A stretch of DNA of 64,000 bases from Wurfbainia villosa (taxonomy: Eukaryota; Streptophyta; Magnoliopsida; Zingiberales; Zingiberaceae): assembly GCA_025175895.1 (NCBI GenBank), contig CM045996.1, positions 110,659,179 to 110,723,178 of the forward strand, in the 5' to 3' direction. The notes under the pieces were generated by a model. It was not told where the DNA came from, did no database searches, and saw nothing but the letters and a program-made list of their open reading frames with translations. The position numbers and the translations under genes were made by a program. Shown here in pieces: positions 11,676 to 22,864 of this stretch. Positions within the stretch are counted from its first letter, which is position 1. The number at the start of each line of letters is the position of its first letter.

Positions 11676-12820
11676 TGTTGGAATGTATACTGAAAGCCTA
11701 GCTCTTTTTGTATGAACATTTTATTTTGAAATAAGAATCACATGATCATTGTTTGCATTTCATATATTCATTATATATGTGTGCATATTGTCTAATATTT
11801 TACATTGTAGATAACATGGTGCTTGGTGTGGCACAGAAGATCATGTTATCAGTCCCTTGTAAAATATAAGTAAAGGCTCACAACCAAGATGGTTTTGGAC
11901 AAACCATTGGCATGGTTGTAGTGTAGCTTGGTATTGTTTTGTCTTGAACATAGAGTTACACTAGTACACTTAGGTGTCTTGAACATAGATGCTTAGGGTT
12001 GGGCGGCAAGATTGATCAAGATAATTCAAATTGGGATTAGGGTTTGTAAAGAGTTGGGCGGCTAGGGTTGGGAGCAAGGTTGGGCGGCAACCATCTTCAT
12101 CCAAAATTGTTGCCAGCGCCCACCTCCTTCAAGCATTCCTTAGTCGGCGCCCTTCACATTAGCCACTCTCTTCTTCCTTTGCCGGCGGTTCTCCTCCCAT
12201 TGGTGGCCGGCAAGATCATCTTCCTCCAATCTCTCCAAGGTGGCCGGCGGTTTCCATTCATTTGGTGGCCGGCGCATCATCCACTCATTCCTTGGCCGGC
12301 GGTTGCATCAAACTTCCTAGCTTGGTGGCCGGTTCTAGATAGGAAAGGTATTTGTGGTTTTTCTCTTTGTTCGCAGCGGACAAGGAAGAGGAGAACTCGA
12401 TCTAGAAGGCTTCTACTCGTGGAGGATCTTCGTCCACACGTCGTCCACGAGAAGGATAGGACATACGATAGAAGATCGTAAGGTATAAAGTTGTTTTTAA
12501 CTTTATTTACAGATCTAAATATGTTATTTAATATTTTGATTGTGCATGTGTATGAATGGATATATATTGTATAATCATGGACCCCGAAGACAAACACAAA
12601 AACCGGCGATCCATCCGTCGTCTCTTCCGCGGCTAACCAACTAGAAGAGTTGTGTTGCTTGAACAACTAGTTTGTTCAAGCGACCACTCAAGTTGTTAGC
12701 ACGACGATGAATAGGTTGTGCTAAGGAAGCTCATCCCATCCGGATTAATTCTTTCATTAGTGAAAATTTTAATCCGGGGACATGGGAGCCAATGAGCCTC
12801 CGAAAGTGAACATCCCTACA
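11676..12820 (+). repeat. Element B 5' LTR with 970-bp internal deletion
   Basis: Starts TGTTGGAATG and ends CATCCCTACA. It matches 17766-18067 at its left and 19051-19877 at its right; the offset between the copies jumps from 6090 to 7060 at 11978-11990, so 970 bp are gone. The junction carries a short copied stretch (see findings). A hairpin GCTTGAACAA, loop CTAGT, TTGTTCAAGC lies at 12657-12681. Confidence 0.93.
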
Positions 12821-12822
12821 AT

Positions 12823-12840
12823 TGGTATCAGAGCCATGGT
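12823..12840 (+). other. Primer binding site of element B (tRNA-Met)
   Basis: TGGTATCAGAGCCATGGT, two bases after the 5' LTR, identical to the site in A. Confidence 0.92.
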
Positions 12841-13870
12841 TTCCGGTTTTGTGTGTTTTGGATTCGATTAATTTTTTATGCATTTTTCATATATTATATG
12901 TGCCGGATAATAGTAGGATATGCGTAGTTTAACTCTTTGGTTGCAGGCATAAGATCCGACTATTATGGCCATGTGTGTGTATGTGAATGGATGTGTGTAA
13001 AAATTTATTATTTGAATCCTCGGGGTTGACGAGGCTAGATTAGTATTTAATTTTTGTAATTAAATACGGCATTGTTTAGCCGATCATTTTAGTTTACTTT
13101 CGATCTAGATTATTTGTACACTCCTTCGTGGAGTATAGGATCGATGGATGTAAATAAAATGATTTATCTCGGCTCGGAACTCTTTGGTGACTTGCATGAC
13201 GGAAAAGATAGAGCGGACGAGGTGGATACGATGGGATGCATATTGGAGGACAATGCCATAATAGTTGGAAAATTCTATTTTTCCATATTTATTGCTTATT
13301 TGTTTTATATGCATGTTGTGTGTTTTAAAATTCTCAATTGCAATTTACTAAGTGGGAGAGGGATATTTTAATTAATTCCTCATGCCTCCATTACAATTTG
13401 GCGTGTGATGCAACAAACTTGTGTGTTGGCTGAGTGCCTTCCTCCCCATCGGATGGGTTTGTTTATGGATCACTAGGTCAAATAATGGTTATAGGAAATT
13501 ATTTAGAGCGTGTGTACTTCCACAGCGGTAAGGCACATAATCCGAAATAATTCCCTTAGTATCGTGTAATGGTGCACACTTATATGCAAATAAAAGTATC
13601 CTCCCCATCGGAGTCACTGCTTTTATTTGTAGGGCCAAAGAGGAACCAACTATTAATTTTATTTGTCAAAAAGTAAGGTTGACAAGATAATAAAATTAAT
13701 GGGTAAAACCTCCTCTTACAAATGTAGAATTCGTATACGTCCACACTATTGTGGCATGCGATATTCTCGGTGTTTTGAGGTGTTGGTTGATTTCGGGATT
13801 TTATTATTTTGAGGAATCAATAATATTTGAAATCTAATATTTTGATCATTGTGATTTTTAGGATTTTCAA
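12841..13870 (+). other. Element B leader with hairpins
   Basis: Noncoding leader of about 1 kb. Family 1 hairpins: TCC-CCATC-GGA at 13443-13453, a degraded copy CTTCC-ACAGC-GGTAAGG at 13518-13534, and TCC-CCATC-GGA at 13602-13612. The last one is enclosed by perfect 10-bp arms CAAATAAAAG (13587-13596) and CTTTTATTTG (13620-13629). A smaller inverted repeat around CCACACTATTGTGG lies near 13740. The frame at 13114-13371 is not conserved in A or C. Confidence 0.6.
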
Positions 13871-14640
13871 ATGGCTTTCAACCCACTTGCTGTGATTTTA
13901 ATAGAAAATAAACTTATCGTCCAAACTACATTGATTGGAAAAGAAACTCGACATTGTCTTAATCGCTAAGAGTACAAATTTGTACTCTTTCGAGGTCTGT
14001 CCTCCTAAGCCCTCGATGACTGAAAAGGAGAAAGAACGTTATAAGAAATGGGTCAAGGCAGATGAGATGGCGCGGTGTTACATTTTGGCATCTATGTCAA
14101 ATGTGCTGCAACATCAGCATCAGGCCATAGCCACAGCTTATGACATGATGTTCAATCTCAAGGAACTTTTCGGACATCAAAGTAGGGCGGCTAGGCAGGA
14201 GGCAATGAGAAACTTGATGACAACCACCATGGTCGAGGGAACACCCGTTAGGGATCATGTTCTCAAGATGATGGCTCATCTTAATGAGATGGAAGTCCTC
14301 GGAGCTGAGATCGATGGGGAAACCCAAGTCGATATCATTCTCCAGTCTTTACCTAGGAGTTTTGAGCAGTTCCGCCTCAACTACAACATGAACAAGAGGT
14401 TGTATTCTGCATGGAGCTTCCGATGTAACTCCAGCAGAGAGGGCTTTTTCGCCGAGTTCTCAAGCCATGGTCGCCAGAAGGTTTCTTCTTCTAAACCAAA
14501 GGTAAGAAGAAGAAGAAGCAAGGAGGAGCGAAAAGAGGACCTCGCAGAGTGAAGAAGCCTAAAGGCAAGTGCTTCACTTGCAAGCAGACTGGACATTGGA
14601 AGGCGGACTGTCCTCGCCGAAAGAACAAAGGTATATCTTC
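13871..14640 (+). pseudogene. Element B gag with CCHC knuckle, frameshifted
   Basis: The start ATG (13871) begins MAFNPLAVILIENKL, then a frameshift and a changed patch lead into the 13935-14552 frame. That frame holds most of the UBN2 capsid: KADEMARCYILASM, TAYDMMFNLKELFGHQ and AEIDGETQVDIILQSLPRSF. The end is disturbed near 14400. The zinc knuckle CFTCKQTGHWKADC is intact at 14570-14611 but in another frame. Upstream and downstream neighbours are the leader and the protease of the same polyprotein. Confidence 0.88.
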
Positions 14641-17600
14641 TTGTTTAGTTGTTGAAACATGTTTAGCGGTGTTATCTACCAAAGGTCGTGTGTAGATACA
14701 GAGCCATCGATCATGTCAAATACTTTGCAGGGTTCCAGAAACCCGACGACTAGCCGAGGGAGAGATTACCATCTTCATGGGCAATGCTTCAAAGGTGGCC
14801 TTATCATAAAGGGGAGACGTTTATTTATCTTTTGATAGGAATAAATTTTTGGTTTTAAGAAATTGTCTTTATGTACCTACTTTTAGAAAGAATTTAATTT
14901 CAGTTTCTAAATTGTTTATGGATGGATATTCTGTTTCTTTTAATGACAAGGTGGTTATAAAAAGGAATAGGGAGATTATCTGTTTTGGTACATTGGTTGG
15001 CAATTTATATACTCTTGAACCAAAAACTCCCACGATGCAAATAGAAGTAAATAGCTCATCTTCTAAATCTAATAAGAGAAAAGAACCTTCGCAAATGAAC
15101 CAAACATATCTTTGGCACCTAAGGCTTGGTCATATTAACCTTAGTAGAATTCAAAGGTTGATAGCTGATGGACCTTTGGGTTCATTAGTGGTGGAGGATC
15201 TCCCAACCTGCGAATCTTGCTTGGAAGGTAAAATTACCAAGAGGCCTTTCAAGGCCAAGGGGTATAGAGACAAAGATGTGTTAGAATTGGTTCATTCTGA
15301 TTTGTGTGGTCCTATGTCTATCCAGGCAAGAGGTGGCTTTGAATACTTCATCTCTTTTATAGACGATTATTCAAGGTATGGATACATTTACTTGATGCGC
15401 CGCAAGTCTGAATGCTTTGACAAGTTCAAAGAATTCAAGGCTGATGTGGAGAACCGTCAAGGTAAAAGTATCAAGACATTACGATTTGATCGTGGTGGCG
15501 AGTACCTCTTGGGAGAGTTTAGGAGTTACTTATCAGAGGCTGGGATTCAATCCCAATTGTCCGCACCTGGCACACCCCAGCAGAATGGTGTGGCGGAGTG
15601 AAGGAATAGGACTCTTATGGAGATGGTCAGATCGATGATGAGTTATTCTGAGTTACCTGATTCGTTCTGGGGGTTTGCTCGAAACAACAAAGACACATTC
15701 TCAACTTGGTTCCATCTAAGTCAAGACTTACCCCCACAGAGTTGTGGATCGGGCGAAAGCCTAGTCTAAGACATATTCGATTTGGGGTAGTCCAAAGACA
15801 TGTGTCAAGGGAGATGTCGTAAGTTGGAATCTCGCATGTATGCACTTGTTTGTTGGCTACCCTAAGGGAACGAAGGGTGGTTTATTCTATAGTCCTAGAG
15901 ATCAAGGTGATCGTGAGTACTAATGCCGATTTCTAGAGGAGGACTATGTGATGAACCACAAGCCCACGAGTAGGATTGTTGAGGAGTTGACAGGGAAGTC
16001 TCGACTTGATCACCGCATACAAGAGGAGACACCACAAGTCACTGCACCGCGTGTCACAGAGCATACACAGGAGGCACCTCGTCGTAGTGGGAGGGTTGTT
16101 AGACAACCCGACAAATTCATGTTTTTGGGAGAGTCTTCGGACTTAGTCCCTGGTGAACATGAACCTGATCCCTGGACATATGACGAGGCAATCCAAGATA
16201 GAGATGCAATATCTTGGCAAAGAGCGATGAATTCAGAGATAGAATCTATGGATTCTAATCAGGTCTGGGAGCTAGTAGACCCACCCGATGGTGTAAAAAC
16301 CATTGGATGCAAGTGGATCTACAAGAGAAAGAGAGGAGTAGACGGGAAGGTTGAGACCTTCAAAGCTAGGCTTGTTGCGAAAGGGTATACTCAGAAAGAG
16401 GGTATCGATTATGAGGAGACCTTTTCGCCGGTAGATATGCTTAAGTCTATCCGGATTCTCTTAGCTGCTCATATGGATTATGAGATTTGGCAGATGGATG
16501 TCAAGACAGCTTTCCTTAACGGAAGTCTTGAGGAGAACATCTACATGCGGCAACCAGAGGGATTCATTGCTAAAGGCAAAGAGCATCTTGTATGTAAGCT
16601 TAATCGGTCCATTTATGGATTGAAGCAAGCTTCTAGATCTTGGAACATCCGCTTTGATGAGGTAATCCAATCATATGGATTTATTCAAAGTCCGGATGAG
16701 CCTTGTGCATACAAGAGATGTGATGGAAACGTAGTGATGTTTCTTGTACTATACGTAGATGACATTTTGTTAGTTGGCAACAATATCAAAGTGTTATCAG
16801 ACGTAAGGGTATGGTTGTCCAAACAGTTTGATATGAAGGACTTGGGAGAAGTGGGACACATCCTTGGGATCAAAGTTATAAGGGATCGCAAGAAAAGGAT
16901 GTTGTGCTTGTCTCAAGCTTCATACATTGACACTATCCTTGCTCGTTTTAGCATGCAGAACTCCAAGAAAGGTTTTCTACCTTTTAGGCATGGAGTTCCT
17001 TTATCTAAAGAGATGTGTCCCAAAACATCAAAGGAGATAGAGGACATGAAGGCGGTTCCTTATGCTTCGGCAGTAGGAAGCCTTATGTATGCTATGCTAT
17101 ATACGAGACCGGATATCTGCTTTGCCGTGGGCATGGTTAGCAGATATCAGAGTAATCCTGGACAGGGACATTGGACTGCGGTAAAGCATATATTGAAGTA
17201 CCTGAGAAGGACTAGGGATTATATGCTGGTTTACCGGGCAGATCAATTAGTCCCTGTGGGTTACACGGATTCGGATTTCCAATCAGATAGGGACAAGAGT
17301 AAGTCTACCTCGGGGTTTGTGTTTACTTTTGGAGGTGGAGCCATAGTATGGAGGAGTGTCAAGCAGAAATGCGTGGCGGACTCTACCATGGAAGCTGAGT
17401 ATGTGGCAGCCTCTGAGGCAGCCAAGGAAGCTGTATGGCTCAGGAACTTCTTGATGGACTTGGATGTGATTCATGGTTTGCCCAGAACTATCACAATTTA
17501 TTGTGATAACAGTGGTGCAGCTGCAAACTTGAAGGAACCACGAGCCCATAAGGCGAGTAAACACATAGAGCGCAAGTACCACCTTATACGAGAGATCGTA

Positions 17601-17732
17601 AAGCGAGGAGAAGTTGCTGTCGCCAAGATTGCATCAGAGGATAACCTGGCATATCCATTCACTAAGGCCCTTCCAGCGAAAGCGTTCAATAGGCATGTGG
17701 AGGACATGGGGATCAGATGTATGGCAAAGTGA
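14641..17732 (+). pseudogene. Element B protease-integrase-RT-RNase H, disrupted
   Basis: The protease part (14680-14850) is degraded: TGTGTAGATACAGAGCC keeps a trace of CVDTGA. The 14849-15601 frame encodes the pre-integrase region (HLRLGHINL, CESCLEGK) and integrase core (HSDLCGP, FIDDYSRYG, GGEYLLGEF). It ends in a TGA (15599-15601) just after GTPQQNGVAE, where A has Arg. Frameshifts follow between 15600 and 15948. The 15948-17732 frame is open and has the catalytic YVDD (16752-16763), RNase H motifs GYTDSDF and YCDNSGA, and the normal C-terminus. It is the best-kept pol part of family 1 here. Confidence 0.93.
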
Positions 17733-17749
17733 TGACGGCATAGTCTTTT

Positions 17750-17765
17750 AGTATAAGTGGGAGAT
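17750..17765 (+). other. Polypurine tract of element B
   Basis: AGTATAAGTGGGAGAT, directly before the 3' LTR. Confidence 0.9.
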
Positions 17766-18697
17766 TGTTGGAATGTATACTGAAAGCCTAGCTCTTTTTG
17801 TATGAACATTTTATTTTGAAATAAGAATCACATGATCATTGTTTGCATTTCATATATTCATTATATATGTATGCATATTATCTAATATTTTACATTGTAG
17901 ATAACATGGTGCTTGGTGTGGCACAGAAGATCATGTTATCAATCCCTTGTAAAATATAAGTAAAGGCTCACAACCAAGATGGTTTTGGACAAACCATTGG
18001 CATGGTTGTAGTGTAGCTTGGTATTGTTTTGTCTTGAACATAGAGTTACACTAGTACACTTAGGTGTATTGAGTAGGACCGACATAGAGGTGATTCAATA
18101 TAGTACTGACTACATAATTGAATCGGACCTCGGATATTATGTTGTACATGCTCTTAATCCCGATATAATAACGGGCACATGTACTTAGTATTTATTTCTT
18201 TGATTTACCAGAAGGTGAGATTTAGATGGATTAAATCAATATGCCCGGTAAGTTGGGAAATGATATATTTTACATGGTGTGTCGTTGATTATAGAAGGAA
18301 ACCGTGTCCTATACATTAGGTTGATGATGTCCCCTTGAGGAGCTCATAAGGTTCATCATGTAAACCCAGCTGGTTGACTTAGTCAACATGATGATAAGGT
18401 TGAGTGGTACTACTCAAGGAATTAGATGTTAATTAATTGATGGTCAGTGAATCAATTAATTGACATTGACATGATATCTTAAACACGGGGAGATTTATGT
18501 ACAAATAATATATGGAGCCCATATTGATTTATGGGGGTTGGTGAGGTAGTTCAATGATGATCCTCTAGTGGAATGGAACATCATTGATGGATCAAGTTTG
18601 TGTGGCTCCGATCCATCGGGTGGCCAAGACCCAACTCCTCCTTATGGTCCCTATCGTAGCCTAATACAATCCTTGCAAAGTCTAGATCCAAGAATGT

Positions 18698-19020
18698 AAA
18701 ACAAAACCTAGAACCAACGGTTGGGATTAAATCCCTAGATCCGATGGTTGGATGAAACTCTAGAACCAACGGTTGGGATTAAATCCCTAGATCCGTTGGT
18801 TAGGATGAAATCCTAGAATCGACGGTTGGGATTAAATCCCTAGATCCGACGGTTGGGATAAAACCCTAGATTCGACGGTTGGGATGAAACCTTAGATCCG
18901 ACGATTGGGATGAAATCCTAGATCCGACGGTTGGGATTAAACTCTAGATCCGACGGTTGGGATAAAACCCTAGATCCGACGGTAGAGATTAAATCCCTAG
19001 ATCCGACGGTGGAGATTAAA
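18698..19020 (+). repeat. Minisatellite in element B 3' LTR
   Basis: About 12 tandem copies of a 27-30 bp unit, GATCCGACGGTTGGGAT followed by TAAATCCCTA or a variant. The LTRs of A and C carry about three related copies in the matching place, so the array grew in the B lineage. It lies directly upstream of the TATA box. Confidence 0.85.
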
Positions 19021-19038
19021 GGAAGCTTAAGCCCTATT

Positions 19039-19048
19039 CTATAAATAG
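19039..19048 (+). promoter_or_regulatory. TATA box, element B 3' LTR
   Basis: CTATAAATAG just after the minisatellite, in the same place as CTATAAAAGG in A and C. The 5' LTR copy has been deleted, so transcription from here would read out into gypsy J sequence. Confidence 0.55.
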
Positions 19049-19882
19049 ATGCTTAGGGTTGGGCGGCAAGATTGATCAAGATAATTCAAATTGGGATTAG
19101 GGTTTGTAAAGAGTTGGGCGGCTAGGGTTGGGAGCAAGGTTGGGCGGCAACCATCTTCATCCAAAATTGTTGCCGGCGCCCACCTCCTTCAAGCATTCCT
19201 TGGGCGCCCTTCACATTAGACACTCTCTTCTTCCTTTGCCGGCGGTTCTCCTCCCATTGGTGGCGGCAAGATCATCTTCCTCCAATCTCTCCAAGGTGGC
19301 CAAGTGGTTTCCATTCATTTGGTGGCCGGCGCATCATCCACTCATTCCTTGGCCGGCGGTTGCATCAAACTTCCTAGCTTGGTGGCCGGTTCTAGATAGG
19401 AAAGGTATTTGTGGTTTTTCTCTTTGTTCGCAGCGGACAAGGAAGAGGAGAACTCGATCTAGAAGGCTTCTACTCATGGAGGATCTTCGTCCACACGTCG
19501 TCCACGAGAAGGATAGGACATACGATAGAAGATCGTAAGGTATAAAGTTGTTTTTAACTTTATTTACAGATCTGAATATGTTCTTTAATATTTTGATTGT
19601 GCATGTGTATGAATGGATATATATTGTATAATCATGGACCCCGAAGACAAACACAAAAACCGGCGATCCATCCGTCGTCTCTTCCGCGGCTAACCAACTA
19701 GAAGAGTTGTGTTGCTTGAACAACTAGTTTGTTCAAGCGACCACTCAAGTTGTTAGCACGACGACGAATAGGTTGTGCTAAGGAAGCTCATCCCATCCGA
19801 ATTAATTCTTTCATTAGTGAAAATTTTAATCCGGGGACATGGGAGCCAATGAGCCTCCGAAAGCGAACATCCCTACAAATAT

Positions 19883-21138
19883 TGGATTGATGTCATAATC
19901 TAGTTGTATATGTTTCATTTACAGGACTTTGATTAGTGATGGATGCTCGTACATGTGAATAGCAAATACGAGCTACATACCAGGTGGGTAATATTTTTAC
20001 CCTGGTCAGAAAGTTGATAATCTTAGTGCATGATAGTTTATATTGATGACTTCATTACCTTGACTCCACTCCTATTATTCTATGCTTGATACTTAGTCTT
20101 TGCACTTTGAGATGCACTGTTGTTGATGTTATATTTCATTCATTGTTGTTATGAGTTACCGACGCTAGGGTATGTGGACCTATAGATGCTTAACTATAGG
20201 AACATAGCTGAGTATGATTGTAGATTTGACTTGTGTCATCAAGATTTAATCATCCGGGGGTAGGTGATGTCCTTGATGTAGAGTTGATGGTCGTTTCATC
20301 TTCCTTTTTGTTGTATATCCACTATGGATCATGTATCTATGTATGGTTGTGTGGGTTGTCGATAGTGCATTCCTACGGACTGGAGGTCCTAGCTTGGTTG
20401 ATTGTCAGTTGTGGATGACTCTCTGTGGGATAGAGAGTGTGTTTTGGGGTATGTATGTGTGGTTGTGCATTCATTCCATTTATATGCGTGCTGATGACCT
20501 GGTCTCCCTTATGGTTGAGAGGGTTGTTAGTCATCCTGCCCCTACGGTTACTCATTGTAGTAGTAGCTGGTGAGAGGGCAGTGCATCTGTTGTGCCGCAC
20601 TGTGCCACTATTGATGGTGGTAGTTGGAGTTGCGTGCAGTTTATCCTGGGTGTGTGACACTTGACCACTCATAGATAGTGACAGTCGGAGTGACCAGTAG
20701 CAGGGACCCCCATTGTGTACCTTATAGTTATTTAGTTTATCGCTACTTATTCATACTCGACCACTTGAGAGTAGTGGTTGTTGTTGAGTCGGGACAGTTT
20801 ATCATGTCGTACCACCTAGGCCACACTGGGGTCATGGTAGCAAGTGGGGTGCGCAGGCATGACCATACATTTGCATTATATATATATTGTACGCGTTTGA
20901 TCAGCGTTATGTTGTGGTATAGGATGGACCATGTTAGTAATGTATTTGTTTATATGTTCATCATATATTGTGTGTTGATTACAGGTGTAGTATTGTTCAT
21001 ACATATTGTATGTGTTATATTGTCGTATACTTATTCAGGTTGTATAGGTTGTGTCATTGCAGACCTCTTAGGTATTTTGGTACAATACGTTATGTATAGT
21101 TGATCAGTTGGTTTGTTTATGCACTGATTAGATTAATA
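19883..21138 (+). other. Gypsy J 5' LTR segment, no gene
   Basis: Continues the sequence cut at 11675. GT-rich text with many open frames (20233-21103) but no domain. Phrases such as GTGCCACTATTGATGGTGG and GACCACTnnnAGAGTAGT occur in diverged pairs. I see no gene. Confidence 0.45.
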
Positions 21139-21336
21139 TGTTAGTGCCTATAAGATCCACATATCTCCACAATGACATGATATTGTCCACTTTGGGCCCA
21201 AGCCCTTATGGTTTTATTTTTGAGCTTTGCCCAAAAAGCCTCATAGCAATGGAGATATCTTTTCATCTTATAAACACATGATCTTTTCCATGTCTTACCA
21301 ATGTGGGACTTCGATTGTATTCCCAATACTCCAACA
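21139..21336 (-). repeat. TRIM 3' LTR
   Basis: 198 bp. Differs from its partner by scattered substitutions only, with the same length, so the insertion is not very old. Confidence 0.92.
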
Positions 21337-21429
21337 ATTCCCCCTTAAATGAAGGACCACATTGACCCCTCTCAAGGCTATCCGTCCTCGAAGGACATCC
21401 TTTGCTTGATGCCCGATCATAACCCACCA

Positions 21430-21575
21430 GGACTTCCTACCAACTATCTGGTCCTCCTGACCCAATTGGACTTCCTGCTAGTTGTCCAGCCCTTATGGCC
21501 CAATTGGACTTCCTGCCAGTTGTTCGGTCCTCTCAACTCAATTGGACTTCCTGCCTAGTGTCTGGTTCTCTTGAT
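21430..21575. repeat. Short tandem repeat inside the TRIM
   Basis: Three to four copies of CCAATTGGACTTCCTGCnAG separated by about 37-40 bases fill most of the TRIM internal region. Confidence 0.7.
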
Positions 21576-21646
21576 CCGAACATGGGAGCTTAACTTCCTT
21601 CATTCGAGGTTCATGGCTTGACATGGACCATGACTCTGATACCAAT

Positions 21647-21844
21647 TGTTAGTGCCTATAAGATCCACATATCTCCACAATGGTATGATATTGTCCACTT
21701 TGGGCCCAAGCCTTCATGGTTTTGTTTTTGGGCTTTACCTAAAAGGTCTCATACCAATGGAGATATCTTTTCATCTTATAAGCACATGATCTTTTCCATG
21801 TCTTACCAATATGAAACTTTGATTGTATTCCCAATACTCTAACA
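21647..21844 (-). repeat. TRIM 5' LTR
   Basis: 198 bp, adjacent to the primer site on the sense strand. Confidence 0.92.
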
Positions 21845-22439
21845 TAATACTGATAGTTATTATTATTTCCTTTAAGACTGTGTACTTATCGATCTCGATA
21901 TGTATATTCGTTGATCTCCCTATATATATATGTTGATATCCATATGATATATGTTGTTCATGCACTATCTATCATATTACCGTTGAGTTTTATACTCACC
22001 ACCATAGACCTTGGTTTTCTTGTTGCCCAGGTAATAGGTAGAAGATTCCTTGGATGCTCGGAGCACCACCAGCTGATCCCATCTCACCTTGAGTATTTGG
22101 ATTGTAATCCATATTGGCATTGTATTACTTTGGATTGTACATTTTGGGATTTTATCCTATGTTGTTCCACATTTTTTTTTTATGGTTGTGTTGTATGTAT
22201 TTGTCTTTTATCATGGATTTGGATGGATGTTGGTTCCAATTATGATTCCTTGTTGTGTCAAGTCATACCGGTACACAACTATTTGAGTCTTTGTATTAAT
22301 ACTTCGTTCAGTTACGTATTACCTGTGAAATTCCCATGTCTACTGAGAGCTATTTGGGCAGTGTATTGGTATTGTATCTTATATTATTACAAGAGGGTAC
22401 CATCTGGTTGATGGACATATATACTCTCGGGGTGTGACA
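21845..22439 (+). other. End of gypsy J 5' LTR
   Basis: Noncoding. Ends GGGGTGTGACA at 22439, a typical LTR terminus eight bases before a primer site. Total J LTR after removing A, B and the TRIM would be at least about 3.5 kb; its left end was not found. Confidence 0.55.
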
Positions 22440-22446
22440 ATTTTAT

Positions 22447-22464
22447 TGGTATCAGAGCCCTAGG
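22447..22464 (+). other. Primer binding site of gypsy J (tRNA-Met)
   Basis: TGGTATCAGAGCCCTAGG, preceded by the LTR end TGTGACA. It defines a plus-strand element whose gag-pol would lie to the right, displaced by element C beyond the window. Confidence 0.75.
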
Positions 22465-22864
22465 TTGCGAGGACCACTTTCAGATTTTATTTCAGTTAGA
22501 CATTGAGTTTTGTTTTACTCGGTTTTGATTTTGTGAGTTATGGGATCTGGCTGTAGCGGGACATCTCTGAGCTACAAGGTTTAAGGTATGTTAATTGTTA
22601 TCACACATCTTTTTGTTGGCTATGCATTTAGTTGTTTATAACAGGAAATAACATGTAGTGTGTTAGTCACTATTCGTAACCGTGGGTTGGGTTGACCACG
22701 AGAACGACATGTTGAGTCTATTAGACATGTACCTACTTTCGAAAAGGTGAATTATCTTTGAGAGCTGACTTATACCAAGTCAGAAAGAAAAGGTCAGGTA
22801 GTCACATTTTTTATGGAGATTAAAGATTATAGTCTTGGAGATTTTCACTAATTATGCTAGTTAG
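22465..22864 (+). other. Gypsy J leader, no gene
   Basis: 400 bp without a recognisable frame; it starts TTGCGAGGACCACTTTC. Cut at GTTAG (22860-22864) by the insertion of element C. The matching duplication should lie beyond the window. Confidence 0.5.

Larger units (their letters stand above)
11676..19877 (+). mobile_element. Ty1/copia LTR retrotransposon B (family 1)
   Basis: 8202-bp plus-strand element. The 5' LTR is 11676-12820 and the 3' LTR 17766-19877. Primer site 12823-12840, polypurine tract 17750-17765, target duplication AATAT at 11671-11675 and 19878-19882. The 5' LTR lacks 970 bp present in the 3' LTR, including the TATA box, so the copy has no normal promoter. Gag-pol has frameshifts and a stop in integrase, but the RT-RNase H part is open for 594 codons. 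It sits in the LTR of gypsy J. Confidence 0.94.
17766..19877 (+). repeat. Element B 3' LTR, full length
   Basis: 2112 bp, TGTTGGAATG to CCCTACA. It keeps the region deleted from the 5' LTR: a minisatellite at 18698-19020 and the TATA box at 19039-19048. The U5-side hairpin GCTTGAACAA/TTGTTCAAGC is at 19714-19738. The ORFs inside (19128-19538, 19334-19723) are repeated in the 5' LTR without sign of coding. Confidence 0.93.
21139..21844 (-). mobile_element. TRIM element (miniature LTR retrotransposon)
   Basis: 706 bp with two 198-bp direct terminal repeats (21139-21336 and 21647-21844), both TGTTAG...TAACA or CAACA. On the minus strand the primer site (TGGTATCAGAGTCATGG, 21628-21644) is next to one repeat and a purine-rich tract (21337-21349, sense TTTAAGGGGGAAT) next to the other. 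The target duplication TAATA is at 21134-21138 and 21845-21849. There is no coding capacity, as is usual for TRIMs, which move with proteins of other elements. The LTR sense phrase CCCACATTGGT and the AGTGGACAATATC block resemble TRIM LTRs of other plants. The LTR lacks an obvious 5S-like segment, so it is not called Cassandra. Confidence 0.93.

Noticed and set aside
15948..17732. Functional polymerase gene in element B
   Set aside because: The frame is open, but gag, protease and integrase upstream are broken and the 5' promoter is deleted.
20233..21103. Overlapping long frames in both directions
   Set aside because: GT-rich LTR sequence with few stops by composition; no conserved motif.
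21139..21336. Cassandra-type TRIM with a 5S rRNA promoter
   Set aside because: I could not find a 5S-like A box, intermediate element and C box in the 198-bp LTR.
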